Assembly (NCBI RefSeq): GCF_932294415.1
Contig: NC_065536.1
Coordinates: forward strand, 13,361,974 to 13,425,973
DNA length: 64,000 nt
From: Quercus robur
Lineage: Eukaryota > Streptophyta > Magnoliopsida > Fagales > Fagaceae
Reading direction: 5' to 3'
Positions within the stretch are counted from its first letter, which is position 1. Each line of letters starts with the position of its first letter. Of this stretch, positions 25,529 through 36,767 are shown piece after piece. Below the pieces are notes generated by a model that had not been told where the DNA came from, did not search any database, and saw only the letters and a list, made by a program, of their open reading frames with translations. Made by a program: the position numbers and the translations under genes.

Positions 25529-25769
25529 GAGAGAATGAGGATGGTTTTCATGGCTGGTTAAAATTGGAGAGAGAGAAAGGGGGATAATGTGGGACTCACA
25601 TAGGGGTAGTAGTACTTAATAGTTTTTGTATGTTTCAGGGAGGGTACTTTGGAAATTTGACAAAATTATGGGTGGTTTTGGTCATTTCAATACCACACAT
25701 GGTCACCTTTTTTTTTTTAATAATTTTTTTCAAAAACTCTTTTATTTATTTATTTTTTAATAACTAAGG

Positions 25770-25975
25770 ACTTGTCTGTATATTACTTATTTTACTAAAA
25801 TTAAAAATTTATTATTGAAAATATTGTAGATGAAGGTAAAAATTAATTGAAGTAGTACAGTGAGATCCATGAATAATACCAAAAAGTGCAGTAGGTCTCA
25901 TGAATAGTAGCAAAAATAAGCTGAATAGTAAAATAATTTTAATTTTTCATTGGTATCCAAACACACACTAAGTTG
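25770..25975. mobile_element. MITE-like repeat, copy 1
   Basis: This AT-rich block contains AAAAAGTGCAGTAGGTCTCAT and GTAGCAAAAATAAGCTGAAT and ends near TATCCAAACACACACTA. The block at 45110-45290 has the same elements in the same order, so the two are copies of one family. Confidence 0.6.
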
Positions 25976-26624
25976 AGAGATGATAAATTTGAAACTTGAA
26001 TTTCTCTTTTATATAAACTTAAGAAAGAAAGTGTCAATTGAGGTACATAGCTTATGAAAAATTTACAAAAACTTGAGTGCAGAGAATGTAGACGCTATTG
26101 ATTTGAGGTGATGTGTTGCGATTGTACAATAAAAATGATGTTAACAATAAAACCATATTGAAATAATGTTATACAAAAGAATTTATCAAAAAATATCATA
26201 GGAATTCTCCTGCAGCTCAGTGTAAAGATTAGATTATCATTTATCACTTTCTTTTTTTCTAGGTTGGAAAATTATACAAAGTCTCTTATAGGTTTTATCA
26301 CAAATATAATTAAATGAAATTGGGTACAAATCCATAAAGAACTTGAAATTTTATATTTACATGTTGGTGACGGTTAATTCTAATATATACATAAAATCAA
26401 CTGCTTGATTCACTTCTCTATAAATAAAGCAAATAATTCTAAGTCTATTTTACTCATAAAATTATAAATATAATTAACTATTTAATTCTAGTTTTTTTTT
26501 TTTTAATTTCTTATAAAATAGGTATAAAAAATTGTCTAATATAGTTTATTAATAATTATCTTACCATCCGTTAACATGACTCTTGTACAATTACAAGATA
26601 TCACCTCAAATTATTTGTTGTTTG

Positions 26625-26742
26625 ATGTTCAATCTCGTAAATCAATTGATTGACAGTTCCTGGTATTCCAGAAACGTCTAGGTTCAAATTCCTCTGTGCC
26701 ATTGTAACACTAACAGTAAATCAAAAATAAAATTAAAAAAAA
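26625..26742 (+). mobile_element. SINE with 12-base target-site duplications
   Basis: The copy is flanked by the perfect duplication ATTTGTTGTTTG (26613-26624 and 26743-26754). It carries a B-box-like GGTTCAAATTCC near 26691 and ends in an A-rich tail. No frame is present. The intact duplications imply a fairly recent insertion in the shared upstream region of two genes. Confidence 0.72.
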
Positions 26743-27020
26743 ATTTGTTGTTTGCCACTTGAACCAATACCAGGAAAATAGATGTAACTCACATGGACCA
26801 AAATGACCTTTTATTTTGGCTTCCATGGCTAATAGACGTTATCCTCTTTCAAATTCACCCAGCCAATCCAACACAAATAAATCCAAACCACCCAAAATTC
26901 CAAACCAGAAAAAAGAAAACTGAAAAAGAAAGATATAGCAAAACCACTATCTTCCTCTCTCTCTCTCTCTCTCCTTTTCCCTTCATGCTTCAGCATTTGT
27001 GAACCTCCTTGCTTTCTCCC

Positions 27021-30000
27021 ATGGAAACCATTCTCTCCCCTCATTCTCTATCCCCTCTCTTCAACCCCAAACCTTCATCTCCAAAGACCCTACTGTCCTC
27101 TCTCCAACCCAAATCAAACTCTTTTTCTCTCACCAAACCTATTACTTCTAGCCTCAAAAAACACCAACTTCAATCACTAAAGCCATCTTTACCAATACCC
27201 ACAAGCTGGTTTTCTTATGCCCAACAAGGACTAGCAGCTCTAGCTCTCACTCTAGCACTCAACTTTAGTCCACTCTTGCCTAGTGGCAATGCACTAGCTT
27301 CTGAGTTTGATGTACTTAATGAGGGGCCACCTAAAGAAACTTACGTAATTGATGATGCAGGTGTGCTTAGTCGAGTGACAAGGTCGGACTTGAAAAGGTT
27401 GTTGTCTGATTTAGAGTCAAGGAAGAACTTCCATATTAACTTCATCACTGTTAGAAAGCTCACCGTAAGTTCTTTCCATAACTAAAATCCTTTGATTCTA
27501 CGTATTTACTTGTTTAGTGTAGTGTGAATTTGACTCTTTCTGTAACACCATTTTGATGATAAAAACAAATGGAATGATTAGTTATCTAAATTATATTAAT
27601 TCACCGACTTTTGTTTGATTTTCAAGAAAATCTTAAACCTTAGATTCAAGCCTGTGTTCCTTTCTTGATAATTGATAACTTATCTTAACTGTGCAATATA
27701 ATCCTATTAGGCTCATTCAAGTGCTTGGAGATCTAAGGTTTAGAGCCTTATTTCTTTTTTACATATTAATAAACAATGATAATGGTTAATAATTTGTATT
27801 AAGTGTTAAAAATTTACTGCAAAGTTATGATTTTCAAGACCACAAGTGTACTGAGATATTTATTTTGGATTTAAAGTTGTAACATTGGGTTGCAGAGCAA
27901 AGCTGATGCTTTTGAGTATGCTGACCAAGTTTTGGAGCGTTGGTATCCCTCAGTTGAAGAGGGGAATGATAAGGGCATAGTTGTGCTTGTTACCAGTCAA
28001 AAGGAAGGGGCAGTAACAGGTGGACCTGCATTTGTCCAAGCTGTTGGAGAAACTATTCTTGATGCCACTGTATCAGAAAACCTTCCTGGTAACCTTGAAT
28101 TTAGTTCTCATTCTTTAAATTTGCATATGATAATTTCACTTTTATCTGCAACCTCTTCTGTGAGGACAATGGTTCTAACTATGCGCATTCTGAACTGCAT
28201 AAAAGTTTGGTTGAAACAAATGTTTTTCATAAACCATGGGGAAAAAATAGAATTCAGATACTACATAAATACTTTATAGGCAAAGAAAATTAGAGGGTTT
28301 TACTAATGGAACTTTAAATTACAAAATAGTAATCTTCATACGACTTGGGGAATCCACATTATAATGTTCCACCCAATGTGGCTAGGAGCTACCAGAATAA
28401 TTGGCATTGAACTTAATCAAAGATTGCATCATTTCAGAGTTTCATGGCACAGTATGAGGTGCTCTTTCATAACTTAAATGTTGTTAGAAAATGCTCTTAA
28501 CACTGGGACAAACTTTATCACTGGAAATTTCTCCCTGCTATGCCAAACAATAATGAAAGCATAGACAACCTCTTTTACCTACAAGGGTACTTGGCCTGCT
28601 GCTACTTCTGATTTTGGAGTTTTTTGGGTTATGCGAAGCTTATTTTTACTACTTTGAGGAAGATGGTCTCGTCTTAAAATTTCATCAAAGTGGCACTATA
28701 TGAAAACATCCAAAATCTTCTGCTTGTGCTGAATGGAGTTTCTCTACTACCTATTTCTTTTGTCCAAAAGAGTAGTAATGAGCTTATAATGCGAGAGCCA
28801 GATTCAATTTTCTAAGGCCTCTTCAAAATGTGCTAGAATTGGGTGCTTTCTGGATGGAGGCCTCTTCAATTTTCAAAGACATCTTCAAGCCATCCAATTT
28901 GAGCTAATTTTCCTAAATTTGTGCTTGTGAAAACTTCCTAGAAATGTTTGTTGGGTCCTCAAATTTGATGTGTCCTATCATGGAAGATATGTACACATTC
29001 TATTTTCTGCTTATGCTTAAAGCGAGAGCGTTCTGTTTTTGTTTAAGAGCTGGAAGACATCCACTAGGACCTTGAGGATTATTAGCAGGAATGCCTCAAT
29101 ATGGAGACCCAGATTAGAAATAAGATTTTGATAGAGTATACCAACTGCTTGCCACAATAAGCCAAGGAAAATTACACCAGCCTTGAGGAAATTGATAAAG
29201 AAAGAGCAGAATCCAGATCCATAAATTTCCTTTTTAAGTTCAGCACCATGGAATTGGGTTTTTTCTATGCTCTTTGTTACACCTTAGAGGAGCACTTTCC
29301 ACCCAAGACATGGCCAAGTAAACTCCCCCACGTTTTAAGAGACGATGCTACAAAATTTCATTTTTGGTCTGCAATCGTTATGCTCTTTTAATAAAGGCTA
29401 CTCAGTTTCAAACAAAAACACTGCTTACTGACACACAAACACCATATTTAAATGATTGTTTCTCTAAAAATTCTAATACCATTTTTCCCACATTGTAATA
29501 TGATTAGAGACATTCTGGCCTCCTATTCTAATTCATACATTGGGTAGACATTAAGAAATTGACATAATAGTCACAGCCTGAGAGCTTTAAATTAAAAGAA
29601 TACCGTACGATTTTGATTTTCAATTTTATTTTGTTCGGATGAAGCTACAATTAGTTTTTATTGTGGATGAATATCTGTCCAAAAGTTCCATGTACTTGCT
29701 ACTGGTGTCCAGTGCTTCAGATGACATAGTGGAGATATAGGATGCAATCAAAGAATCCATAGAAGTAAACTTTTGGGATCTTCCTTCAATGATGTGCAGC
29801 AGTAATTTTTCCCTACTGTTTTCTAAAAGATATTGCAGATTATGGTGATTAAATTATTGAATTTGCAATTGCAGTATTGGCTACAGAAGAAAAGTACAAT
29901 GAAGCTGTCTATAGCAGTGCCAAAAGGCTAGTAGCTGCCATCGATGGGCTTCCAGATCCCGGTGGACCTACGTTTAAAGACAATAAACGTGAATCCAATT

Positions 30001-30122
30001 TCAAAACCAAGGAAGAGACTGAAGAGAAGCGGGGACAGTTCTCTCTTGTAGTTGGAGGTTTGTTAGTGATTGCCTTTGTTGTTCCTATGGCACAATACTA
30101 TGCTTATGTCTCTAGGAAGTAA
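27021..30122 (+). CDS. TLP18.3: Thylakoid lumen 18.3 kDa protein (TPM domain)
   Basis: TLP18.3 acts in the turnover and repair of photosystem II and stabilises its dimers; the TPM domain has reported acid phosphatase activity. Three exons (27021-27464, 27896-28088, 29875-30122) encode 294 residues, close to the Arabidopsis protein's length. The ATG at 27021 (METILSPHSLS) matches the family start, and an in-frame ATG four codons upstream is less likely. Order of parts: transit peptide rich in Ser and Pro; a lumenal targeting segment (LAALALTLALNFSPLLPSG) ending near ALAS at about residue 93; TPM domain with YVIDDAGVLSRV, ADAFEYADQVLERWYP, GIVVLVTSQKEGAVTGGPAF and ATVSENLP; C-terminal membrane helix (FSLVVGGLLVIAFVVPMAQY) and YVSRK end. 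Intron 2 is 1.8 kb with nothing recognised in it. The neighbouring divergent gene also encodes a predicted lumen protein. Confidence 0.96.
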
Positions 30123-31742
30123 TGCCATTTGTAATTCTAAATTCTTCTATTAAATTACTTCATTTAAGATTCGTAACAACGTATAACATGCTGTTGTACA
30201 AATGATCATGTTAAAAGTTTTCATGAGAAAATCAAAAAGTAAGAACAGAGCTTTGTTTATAATTGTAATATATGTGTTCGACAACTTCAGTAATCTACAT
30301 TCACTTTCTTGATATGGAATGCTTAGACATTGATGCCAATAAATTTGTGAATTTCAAGTTGGACGGCCTTCATACAATTCAAGTATGGAATGACCTATCT
30401 GTATTGCCATGAGAAGAAAAACAATGTGAACTACCTGACCCATTATGGCTACATCTCCAAAATCAGGCAGAACCTTTGCTATTTTTAAACATATATCTTT
30501 CTACTAGATTTATCAAGATAGCTAGGTAAGTAAAGAAATTGAAGTTAATGTCTGACCAAGCGTACGCACGAGAGGGTGCACTCAATCTCCAATATGGTGT
30601 TGAAGATCCCATAAAGCCAGGGGCAGCTCTGCATAGAGTTCAGGGTGGTCATAGGACCACCCTGACTTGGAAAAAATAATAATTATTATATATAAAATTT
30701 AAAAAAAAATTATGATTTTTTAATCCTTAAAAAAACTTTGTGACCACCCTAAATTTTTTTTAGGTCCAACATAATTAAACTTTAAACAAAATTTGGCAAC
30801 AAGCTTGGTTGTAGACTAAGGCTACAACTCCAATCAATATTTTTTTTATTAGATGTGAATTTTAACAAATTCACCATTTAATTATATTTTCTTATTTTAT
30901 CTTCTATACTTGCAAATTTTCAAGAAGAGAAAAAATCAATAGCTATGTCGACAATCATATGTTTAAATTTCAAATTTTTGTAATTTAAAATTATACATTA
31001 AAAAAAAAATTTAGGGATTGAATAGTAAATAATGTCCGATTGGCACGAAATTTGACACGTGTTTTAAGAACATAGAGAACATGAAATTTATGCTGTTAGA
31101 TTTTCAAAATATATAGTAATGTTAATTTGTTTAGTGAGAGTTGTAGCCTTAAGCTACAACTAAGTTTGTAACCAAACTTTGACCTTAACTTTAGTCCCCT
31201 TAACAATATATTAGGTCCTTAAAAAAAAGAAAGTCCAAGAAAAATTTTATTTGACTAAACTTTTGAAGAGGTGTAACTTGCAACATCGATAATGAAACTA
31301 TCATGTAACGATTTCAAAAATAAAAAAATTTGTAGAAAGAAATTCTAGGACTTTACGTTTTTTGACGCTCGTGTGTGTGTTTTTTCAATATGAGGAAGTA
31401 TCTTTTGAGTCAGGAAGACTTAAAAGGAAAGCAATGGCATGTATGTGAAAGGTTCCTTTGTTTGCATTGTTTTGCCTGAAATGGATTTTGACTGACCCCA
31501 ATGTTTGAGGTTGAAATAAGTTCAGTTTTAAAAACTACAGTCAACATTGAAATATAAAAACCATGCATTGAGTTCTAAGCTATAAATTTTGGGTGAGGGT
31601 TATGCATCGCTATGTCATTTGATGAAGTGTACTCGGTGTTTACAAAAAATACCACTTCTGAGAAGTGGATTATTACTGACAGAAGTTAATGGATCAGGGA
31701 AGAAAAGAATAAGGTGAGTATAATAAAAAGAATATTTGATGT
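30123..31742. other. Between TLP18.3 and GDSL copy A
   Basis: The first few hundred bases are the TLP18.3 3' flank. From about 30553 the sequence (ACGCACGAGAGGGTGCACT) matches the 3' flank of GDSL copy B at about 41490, marking the edge of the tandem duplication. Copy A is then interrupted at about 30617-31390 by repeat sequence absent from copy B, including a TIR element at 30787-31181. Confidence 0.65.
30787..31181. mobile_element. Foldback MULE/MITE-like element with about 50-base TIRs
   Basis: The left end (30787 on: CAAAATTTGG, then TTGTAGACTAAGGCTACAAC) pairs with the reverse complement of the right end (CAAAGTTTGG, then TTGTAGCTTAAGGCTACAAC) over roughly 50 bases. The flanks TAAACTTTA and TTAACTTTA are near-matching nine-base stretches, which would suit a MULE-type target duplication. 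No frame is present. Confidence 0.6.
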
Positions 31743-34700
31743 TTAGAACATGAGATTCTGAAAGAAAGGCGGATCAGAGTATTTTCCAGTTAGTATTTCT
31801 GATGAGACATGATCATTTGCAGCCTGAGTGTAATGAATTCCATCCCAACTGATATACTTAGAGCTATCAGAGCACCCTTTGACCGTGACTGAGGTCCCGT
31901 TCAAGATCTTAGTTTGCCCACAGGAAATGCGACTGTCATAGTTCAATGGTGGACCTCCGTACCCACAGCAGGCCCTAATAGGGTGTTCAAATCCTGCAAA
32001 TCAATATCACCAAAATTTCAAGAATGTATCATGATTATAACATAAAGAAATTTAGTCTCTGAGACTTGATACCTATGCACCTCAATAATTTCATTACATT
32101 TAGAATTATTTGCTATGAACCACACGAATATGAGTACGAGTACGACATAAAAATGCCAATTTTTGAAAAATTAGGACACAAGTATGGTGGAAATACGTAT
32201 ATTCATTAATTATTAAATATATTTTTGTTTTAATTTTTAAATATTGTTAAGCATTTATTTTCCTCTAATAATGTTAAACATATATCAATTAGAGCATCCA
32301 CATCAGTGGATGTATAAATGTGTATAAGTGTGTAAAATGGAAAAAAGTCATTAATTTTACACATTTTGAGCAAAAAAACACCCACATCAGTGGGTGTAAA
32401 TTCGTGTATATTTGCAAGTTGCTATAGTACCCGTGCATATTTGCACGGCCACTGTAGCATGTGTATATAATTTTTTAATAATTTTTTCTCTCTCCTCTCT
32501 ATACTGACTCTCAGCTCCCTCTCTCTCTCTCTCTCTCTCAGGCGCACAGCTCTCTCTTTCTCTCATCTCATCAATCTTTCTTCCCCTAGCTTCCGCCGAT
32601 CACCACCACCGCCGATGAGAACGAGGTCGAGGAATCCTAGTCACCGGAAGAGTCTATCGCCTACAACACGAACAGAGTTCTCCAACGGGTCCGTCACCTA
32701 GAATCTCGTGGGTTTTGATCCATTTTTGGTTGAGATCTTTCTTCCTCTAGCTTTCGCCGATCGCCACCACCACCGATAAGAATGAGGTCGAGCAAGCCAA
32801 GTCGCCGGACAAGTCCGTCGCCTAGAATCTCGTGGGTTTTGATCCAAATTTTTTACTGGGTTTTTTTTTTTTTTTCTTTTTTTGGGATTCCGGTGAGATT
32901 GGCTTGTGTGGATTCCGGTGCCAATCTTGTTGCACAGTGCGAGGCTAGAGGCGTCGATCTTGAGAGAGATGGTGGCTGTGCGGGTTTGGTTGGGTTAAGG
33001 AAATGAATATTTTATTTGAATAAACATGTATAATAGACAAACTGATGTGGGTGTTTTGTAAAAATAAGTTTATAAAATAGAACCCCCTCAAAAAAAAAAG
33101 TTTATAAAATAGAAAAAGTAGGTTTTAGACGTGTAAAATGGAAAAATTTATGCACGAGCTGATGAGGATGCTGAGCAATAAAAAATAGTAAAGTAAATTC
33201 ATGACTGATATATGATGTTTAGAAATTAGAATACAAACCAAAAATAAGATCTAAAAGAGTAAATAAAAGATAATTAGATAAGTGTTCAAGATTAAAACTA
33301 AAAAGAAGTAAAAGATAAGTGTTCCTCCCATGTCCCACAATTTTTTCAAAAAAAAAAAAAAAAGGACACGGCTAGACCAGAGGTGAAAAAGTGTCCCAAG
33401 CGTGTCTCATATCTAACACGAGTACGACACCCTGAATAAAATATCTGTGCTTTCTATATTATTTTAAATGATTCTCAATATGGGGGCAGTCTAGGTACAA
33501 CTATAATATTCTTCTCAAAAAAAAGAAAAAAGAAAAGGTACACCTATAATATTTCATCTTATTATTTTATAAGAAACGAAGATTGGAAAGTGGTGTATTG
33601 CCCATGAAACAAGACAAGACTGATGAGTGATGAATAATAATATTATGGGTCCTTGGAAGGGAAGTGGATTTATGTCATTTTGTTATCATTTTCCACGGAA
33701 TTATATCTATATAATAATAATAATAATAATAATATATAAAATTTGTTAAGCTTCTAATTGCACCACCTAATCCGTCATGTCATTAGTCATATAATCATTC
33801 TTTTTCTTATTTATTTTTTACTTCTAATTTTTTTAACAATAGTAAATATATAAATAGATTGATTTTATACATTCATCCTAAACAGTTTTAACTTTACATA
33901 TGTGGGACCAGGGAACTTATGATCCGGCCCACGCTCTATTAGGGCTCGGGCCCATGCCTTGGAGGGTGCATGCCGAGGACGAATGGGGAAAGGCCGAAGT
34001 ATCAAGGGGAACAGCCGAGGACGACCCTGTCCTCGGCACTCCAGGACTTCAGGGGGAAGAGCAACGTCTCGATGAAGGCCGCCCCCAAAAAGCCCCCCGA
34101 AGGAAGTGCGAGTAGAATGGGACCCACGTGGGGGTACGGTGCAAAACTGGTTTAGGGTAAATACGTCCCCTCCGCATTAAATGCACCCGCCAGCGTCCTG
34201 ACCATGTTAATGAGAAAAGACGCCTGGACAGGGTAACTTCGATCATCGCAACTAACAGAAAGAAAGGAGGGACAACTGATGGGACGGGTACAGAAGTGAG
34301 CACCTGCCTGACTAACTAGTGGAGGGCTAAGATCAACCAAGAATGGCTATTTAATGTAAAGGTTAGTGCACCAAGAAAGGGGTTGGGAAAAATGGTCAAA
34401 AACCAGAGCCTTCCAACCCGCCTCTAGGAGAAAGACTCCTATAGCGATCACGATTTAATTATGTACGAACACCACGGAAAACCCCCGTCTTGTGACCGAA
34501 GCCTAGCCTTTCAAACCCACGCTCTATAAATGATATTGCTTGGGCCTTTTTACGTGCGAATCCAACATTATTATGGGTCGTCACAAATCGTGTCCTTACA
34601 ACATATAACTTTGCATTTTACATATTCATCTAATTTAATTTAGATGTTTATAACTAAAGCATAAAATCACTAAAGAATCAAAAAATAAAAATATTGTCTA

Positions 34701-36755
34701 TACATATAGTATATGAAACTTAATCTCCTCTATATTCTATAATTAGTATAAGTAGATGAAAATTTTAATATAAAAATAAATTAAATATATATGTAATTTT
34801 TTATTTATAGAGAACACAAAGTTTCATTGATTAAAAAAAGAAAGCAATATGACATTGTTTATTTTAGTTATTAAAAAAAAAATTCTTGCTCTTGGTAGGT
34901 TTGGTCAAGAGTTATATAAAAAAAATAAGGGCATTTCTTAATTAATAATTTAATATATCTAAAATGAAATTTTTTTATAAAAAAATACTTTAATTACAGA
35001 GGACTAATTTTAATATATAATTTTACAAATATTTTAGAAAATATACTATCATATTTTATTACAAAGAAATTACATTCTCAAGCAGGGTTGCCAGTTTGGA
35101 TAAAAACATGAGGTTTCAATTTAGTCCAACGTACAAAGGGGTAAAAGGAAACATTTAAATAGTTTAGGGGGGGTAAACTGATAAATGATAACCGCCCTAA
35201 CTAAACAGGTAGGTATTTTATCATGTACCATTATGACAAATTAGCTGAAGTATTTGTATTTTAACAATGCCAATTGAATGAAAGATTATGATTTACAGAA
35301 ATTAAGAGAGAATGTTATGTCCTTCTATTTATAAACTTAAAATAAGTGTAAGAATACTAATGGCCCGTTTGGATGGAGGGGAGAAGGAGGGGGAGTGGAG
35401 AGGAGTAGAATAGATTTGACTGAAAATAGACTAATTTGGGCCAAATGTTCTCAACTCTACTTTACTTTCCCTCCTTCCTCTCAATCCAAACGGATCATAA
35501 AGTACCCAGAATAGAAATACTAACCATATTGGGAGTAATTTGCGATGAGGTTGTATTTAATAGTGAAGATGTCCACATATGCGAAATTTGCATCTGAATA
35601 TTTGCCCTCTAATTTTTTAGAAAGAGCAAGAAGCTGCTTATTGAAGGCTTTAGCACCTTGATTATGTTGACTGACACATCCAAACTCATCAAGCTTTGAT
35701 TTGTCAGTTCCAAATATGGCAACATTTTGAGGCAAGCATCCGAGAGGACCCGTGTTGTGTATCCAAAAATTTCTAGCACCTTGCTCGTATAATTTCTGAA
35801 AAAAACAATCCAATTCATCAAGTATAGGGTGAGAATTCAATGCTCCACTGATAATTGTCAATAAGCTTACCTGTATTCCTGTCTCAAACTCAGCCAAAAT
35901 TTCTGGAATTGAAGCAATTATTTCGTCCAATGATTTGGAAAAAAATGCACTGGCAATATCATTCTGGCCTATATCAAACGTGTAAAGCCCCTTCTCAAAA
36001 TAATCTTTTTTTGGGAGGTGCTTGCCAAGTTTCTTACCTGCACAAAGTTTGAAAGAAAAAGGCTCATTAATCTGAAAATATTCATTATGTTTCTTTCCTA
36101 GAAACAATATGTTTTGCCAATGCAAGTTTCAAAATTGGAAGCCTAGACATTGATGAACCATGCAAATACCTTTTGGTAGCAATTCCAATTCAAGAACCCG
36201 AGCTTTAAGTCTTTGAAACTGAGCCACCTGAATGCCTAATGAGAATGGGCTGGCAGATCCTGTTATTGGACGTATAGCTGATGCTGCAGCTGCAAAGTTG
36301 CACCCTTTTCGGAAATTTGGTGTGCCAATGGAATCCAAGTAGGCATTTAGAAATGGCAGGTCCATTGATCTTACTGCAATATAATAACCAAAAAAATTAA
36401 GAAAAAAAGCTAAGGAATTTAAAAATCACTCAGTGATCAATGAGACAATAACTTGAGAACAGAGGAAAACAGAGTTGGGAAAACTATATTAGAACACAGC
36501 TATCATGGAATAAGAATTACCGAGAAAATCAATGATGAGACGACCATCACAGTATCTCCCAGATGGCTTTTTGAAGTAACTCTGTCCATTAGGAGGGAGA
36601 AGGGTCTCAATCCCGGTGGCGACAAGCTCTCCAGTGTCAGAATTTGAGTCACCAAAATTAAAAATAGCAGGGAAGTTGGAGTCAAAAGATATGGCAAGAG
36701 GTAAGAAAATGGAGACTAGGGTGAGAATATGGAGAATGCAGGTCTTGCTAGCCAT
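31743..36755 (-). CDS. GDSL esterase/lipase, tandem copy A
   Basis: This is a predicted secreted SGNH-fold hydrolase of the plant ENOD8/FXG1-like GDSL group, acting on ester bonds of an unknown substrate. Five in-frame exons (36755-36521, 36373-36170, 36037-35871, 35795-35525, 31993-31743) encode 375 residues. The start MASKTCILHILT was chosen over an ATG four codons upstream because copies B and C begin at the same place; a signal peptide follows. Block I is FNFGDSNSDTGE with the nucleophile Ser, block III is GQND, and block V is WDGIHYTQAAN with the Asp-His pair. Block II reads GCNFAAAAS: an Ala replaces the Gly that copy B keeps (GCNFAAAGS), a position normally used in the oxyanion hole. 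Intron 4 is 3.5 kb against 1.1 kb in copy B because of several insertions. Confidence 0.88.
32292..33173. mobile_element. 'GAGCATCC' TIR element with gene-like cargo, copy 1
   Basis: The left end GAGCATCCACATCAG matches the reverse complement of the right end CAGCATCCTCATCAG. Subterminal parts share TGTAAAATGG motifs and an ACCCGTGCATATTTGCACGG hairpin. The centre (about 32500-33005) is GC-richer, starts with a CT-repeat like a gene leader and contains a partly duplicated unit (CTAGCTTCCGCCGATC against CTAGCTTTCGCCGATC; CCTAGAATCTCGTGGGTTTT twice). It encodes no protein I recognise. It is a non-autonomous DNA element of the same family as the copy at 60220-61072. Confidence 0.65.
32520..32540. 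repeat. (CT)n microsatellite
   Basis: A short CT run at the start of the cargo region of the TIR element, resembling the pyrimidine leader of a plant gene. Confidence 0.8.
33901..34600 (+). mobile_element. Solo LTR (700 bases), probable Ty3/gypsy
   Basis: It starts TGTGGGACC and ends GTCCTTACA, and it is flanked by the perfect five-base duplication ACATA (33896-33900 and 34601-34605). A TATA-like CTATAAATG lies near 34524. It is GC-rich against an AT-rich background and has repeated CCGAGGAC motifs. No internal domain remains. It lies in intron 4 of GDSL copy A and is absent from copy B, so it inserted after the duplication or was lost from B. Confidence 0.85.
35361..35497. mobile_element. 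Tourist/Harbinger-like MITE
   Basis: The ends TGGCCCGTTTGGATGGAGGG and the reverse complement of CAATCCAAACGGATCA are inverted repeats. The element is flanked by TAA on both sides (35358-35360 and 35498-35500). At 137 bases with no frame it is a MITE. It lies in intron 4 of GDSL copy A and is missing from the matching place in copy B. Confidence 0.78.
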
Positions 36756-36767
36756 GGCTTGATGCAA

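Larger units (their letters stand above)
25529..27020. promoter_or_regulatory. Shared upstream region of two divergent lumen-protein genes
   Basis: About 1.5 kb separates the start codons of the PsbP-domain gene (minus) and TLP18.3 (plus). Proximal promoters must lie at each end; a CT-rich leader (26952-26972) precedes the TLP18.3 ATG. The middle holds a MITE-like copy (about 25770-25975) and a SINE (26625-26742). No specific operator was identified. Confidence 0.5.
32111..33463. mobile_element. Composite insertion in GDSL-A intron 4
   Basis: Aligning intron 4 of copies A and B by eye shows the shared text breaking at about 32110 (TAGAATTATT) and resuming at about 33464 (TTAAATGATTCTC). The extra block has GAGTACGAGTACGAC near its left end and CACGAGTACGACACC near its right end. 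It contains the separate TIR element at 32292-33173. The nature of the outer insertion is not determined. Confidence 0.6.

Noticed and set aside
28089-29874. Possible element or gene in TLP18.3 intron 2
   Set aside because: Its length is unusual against intron 1, but no termini, duplications or coding similarity were recognised.
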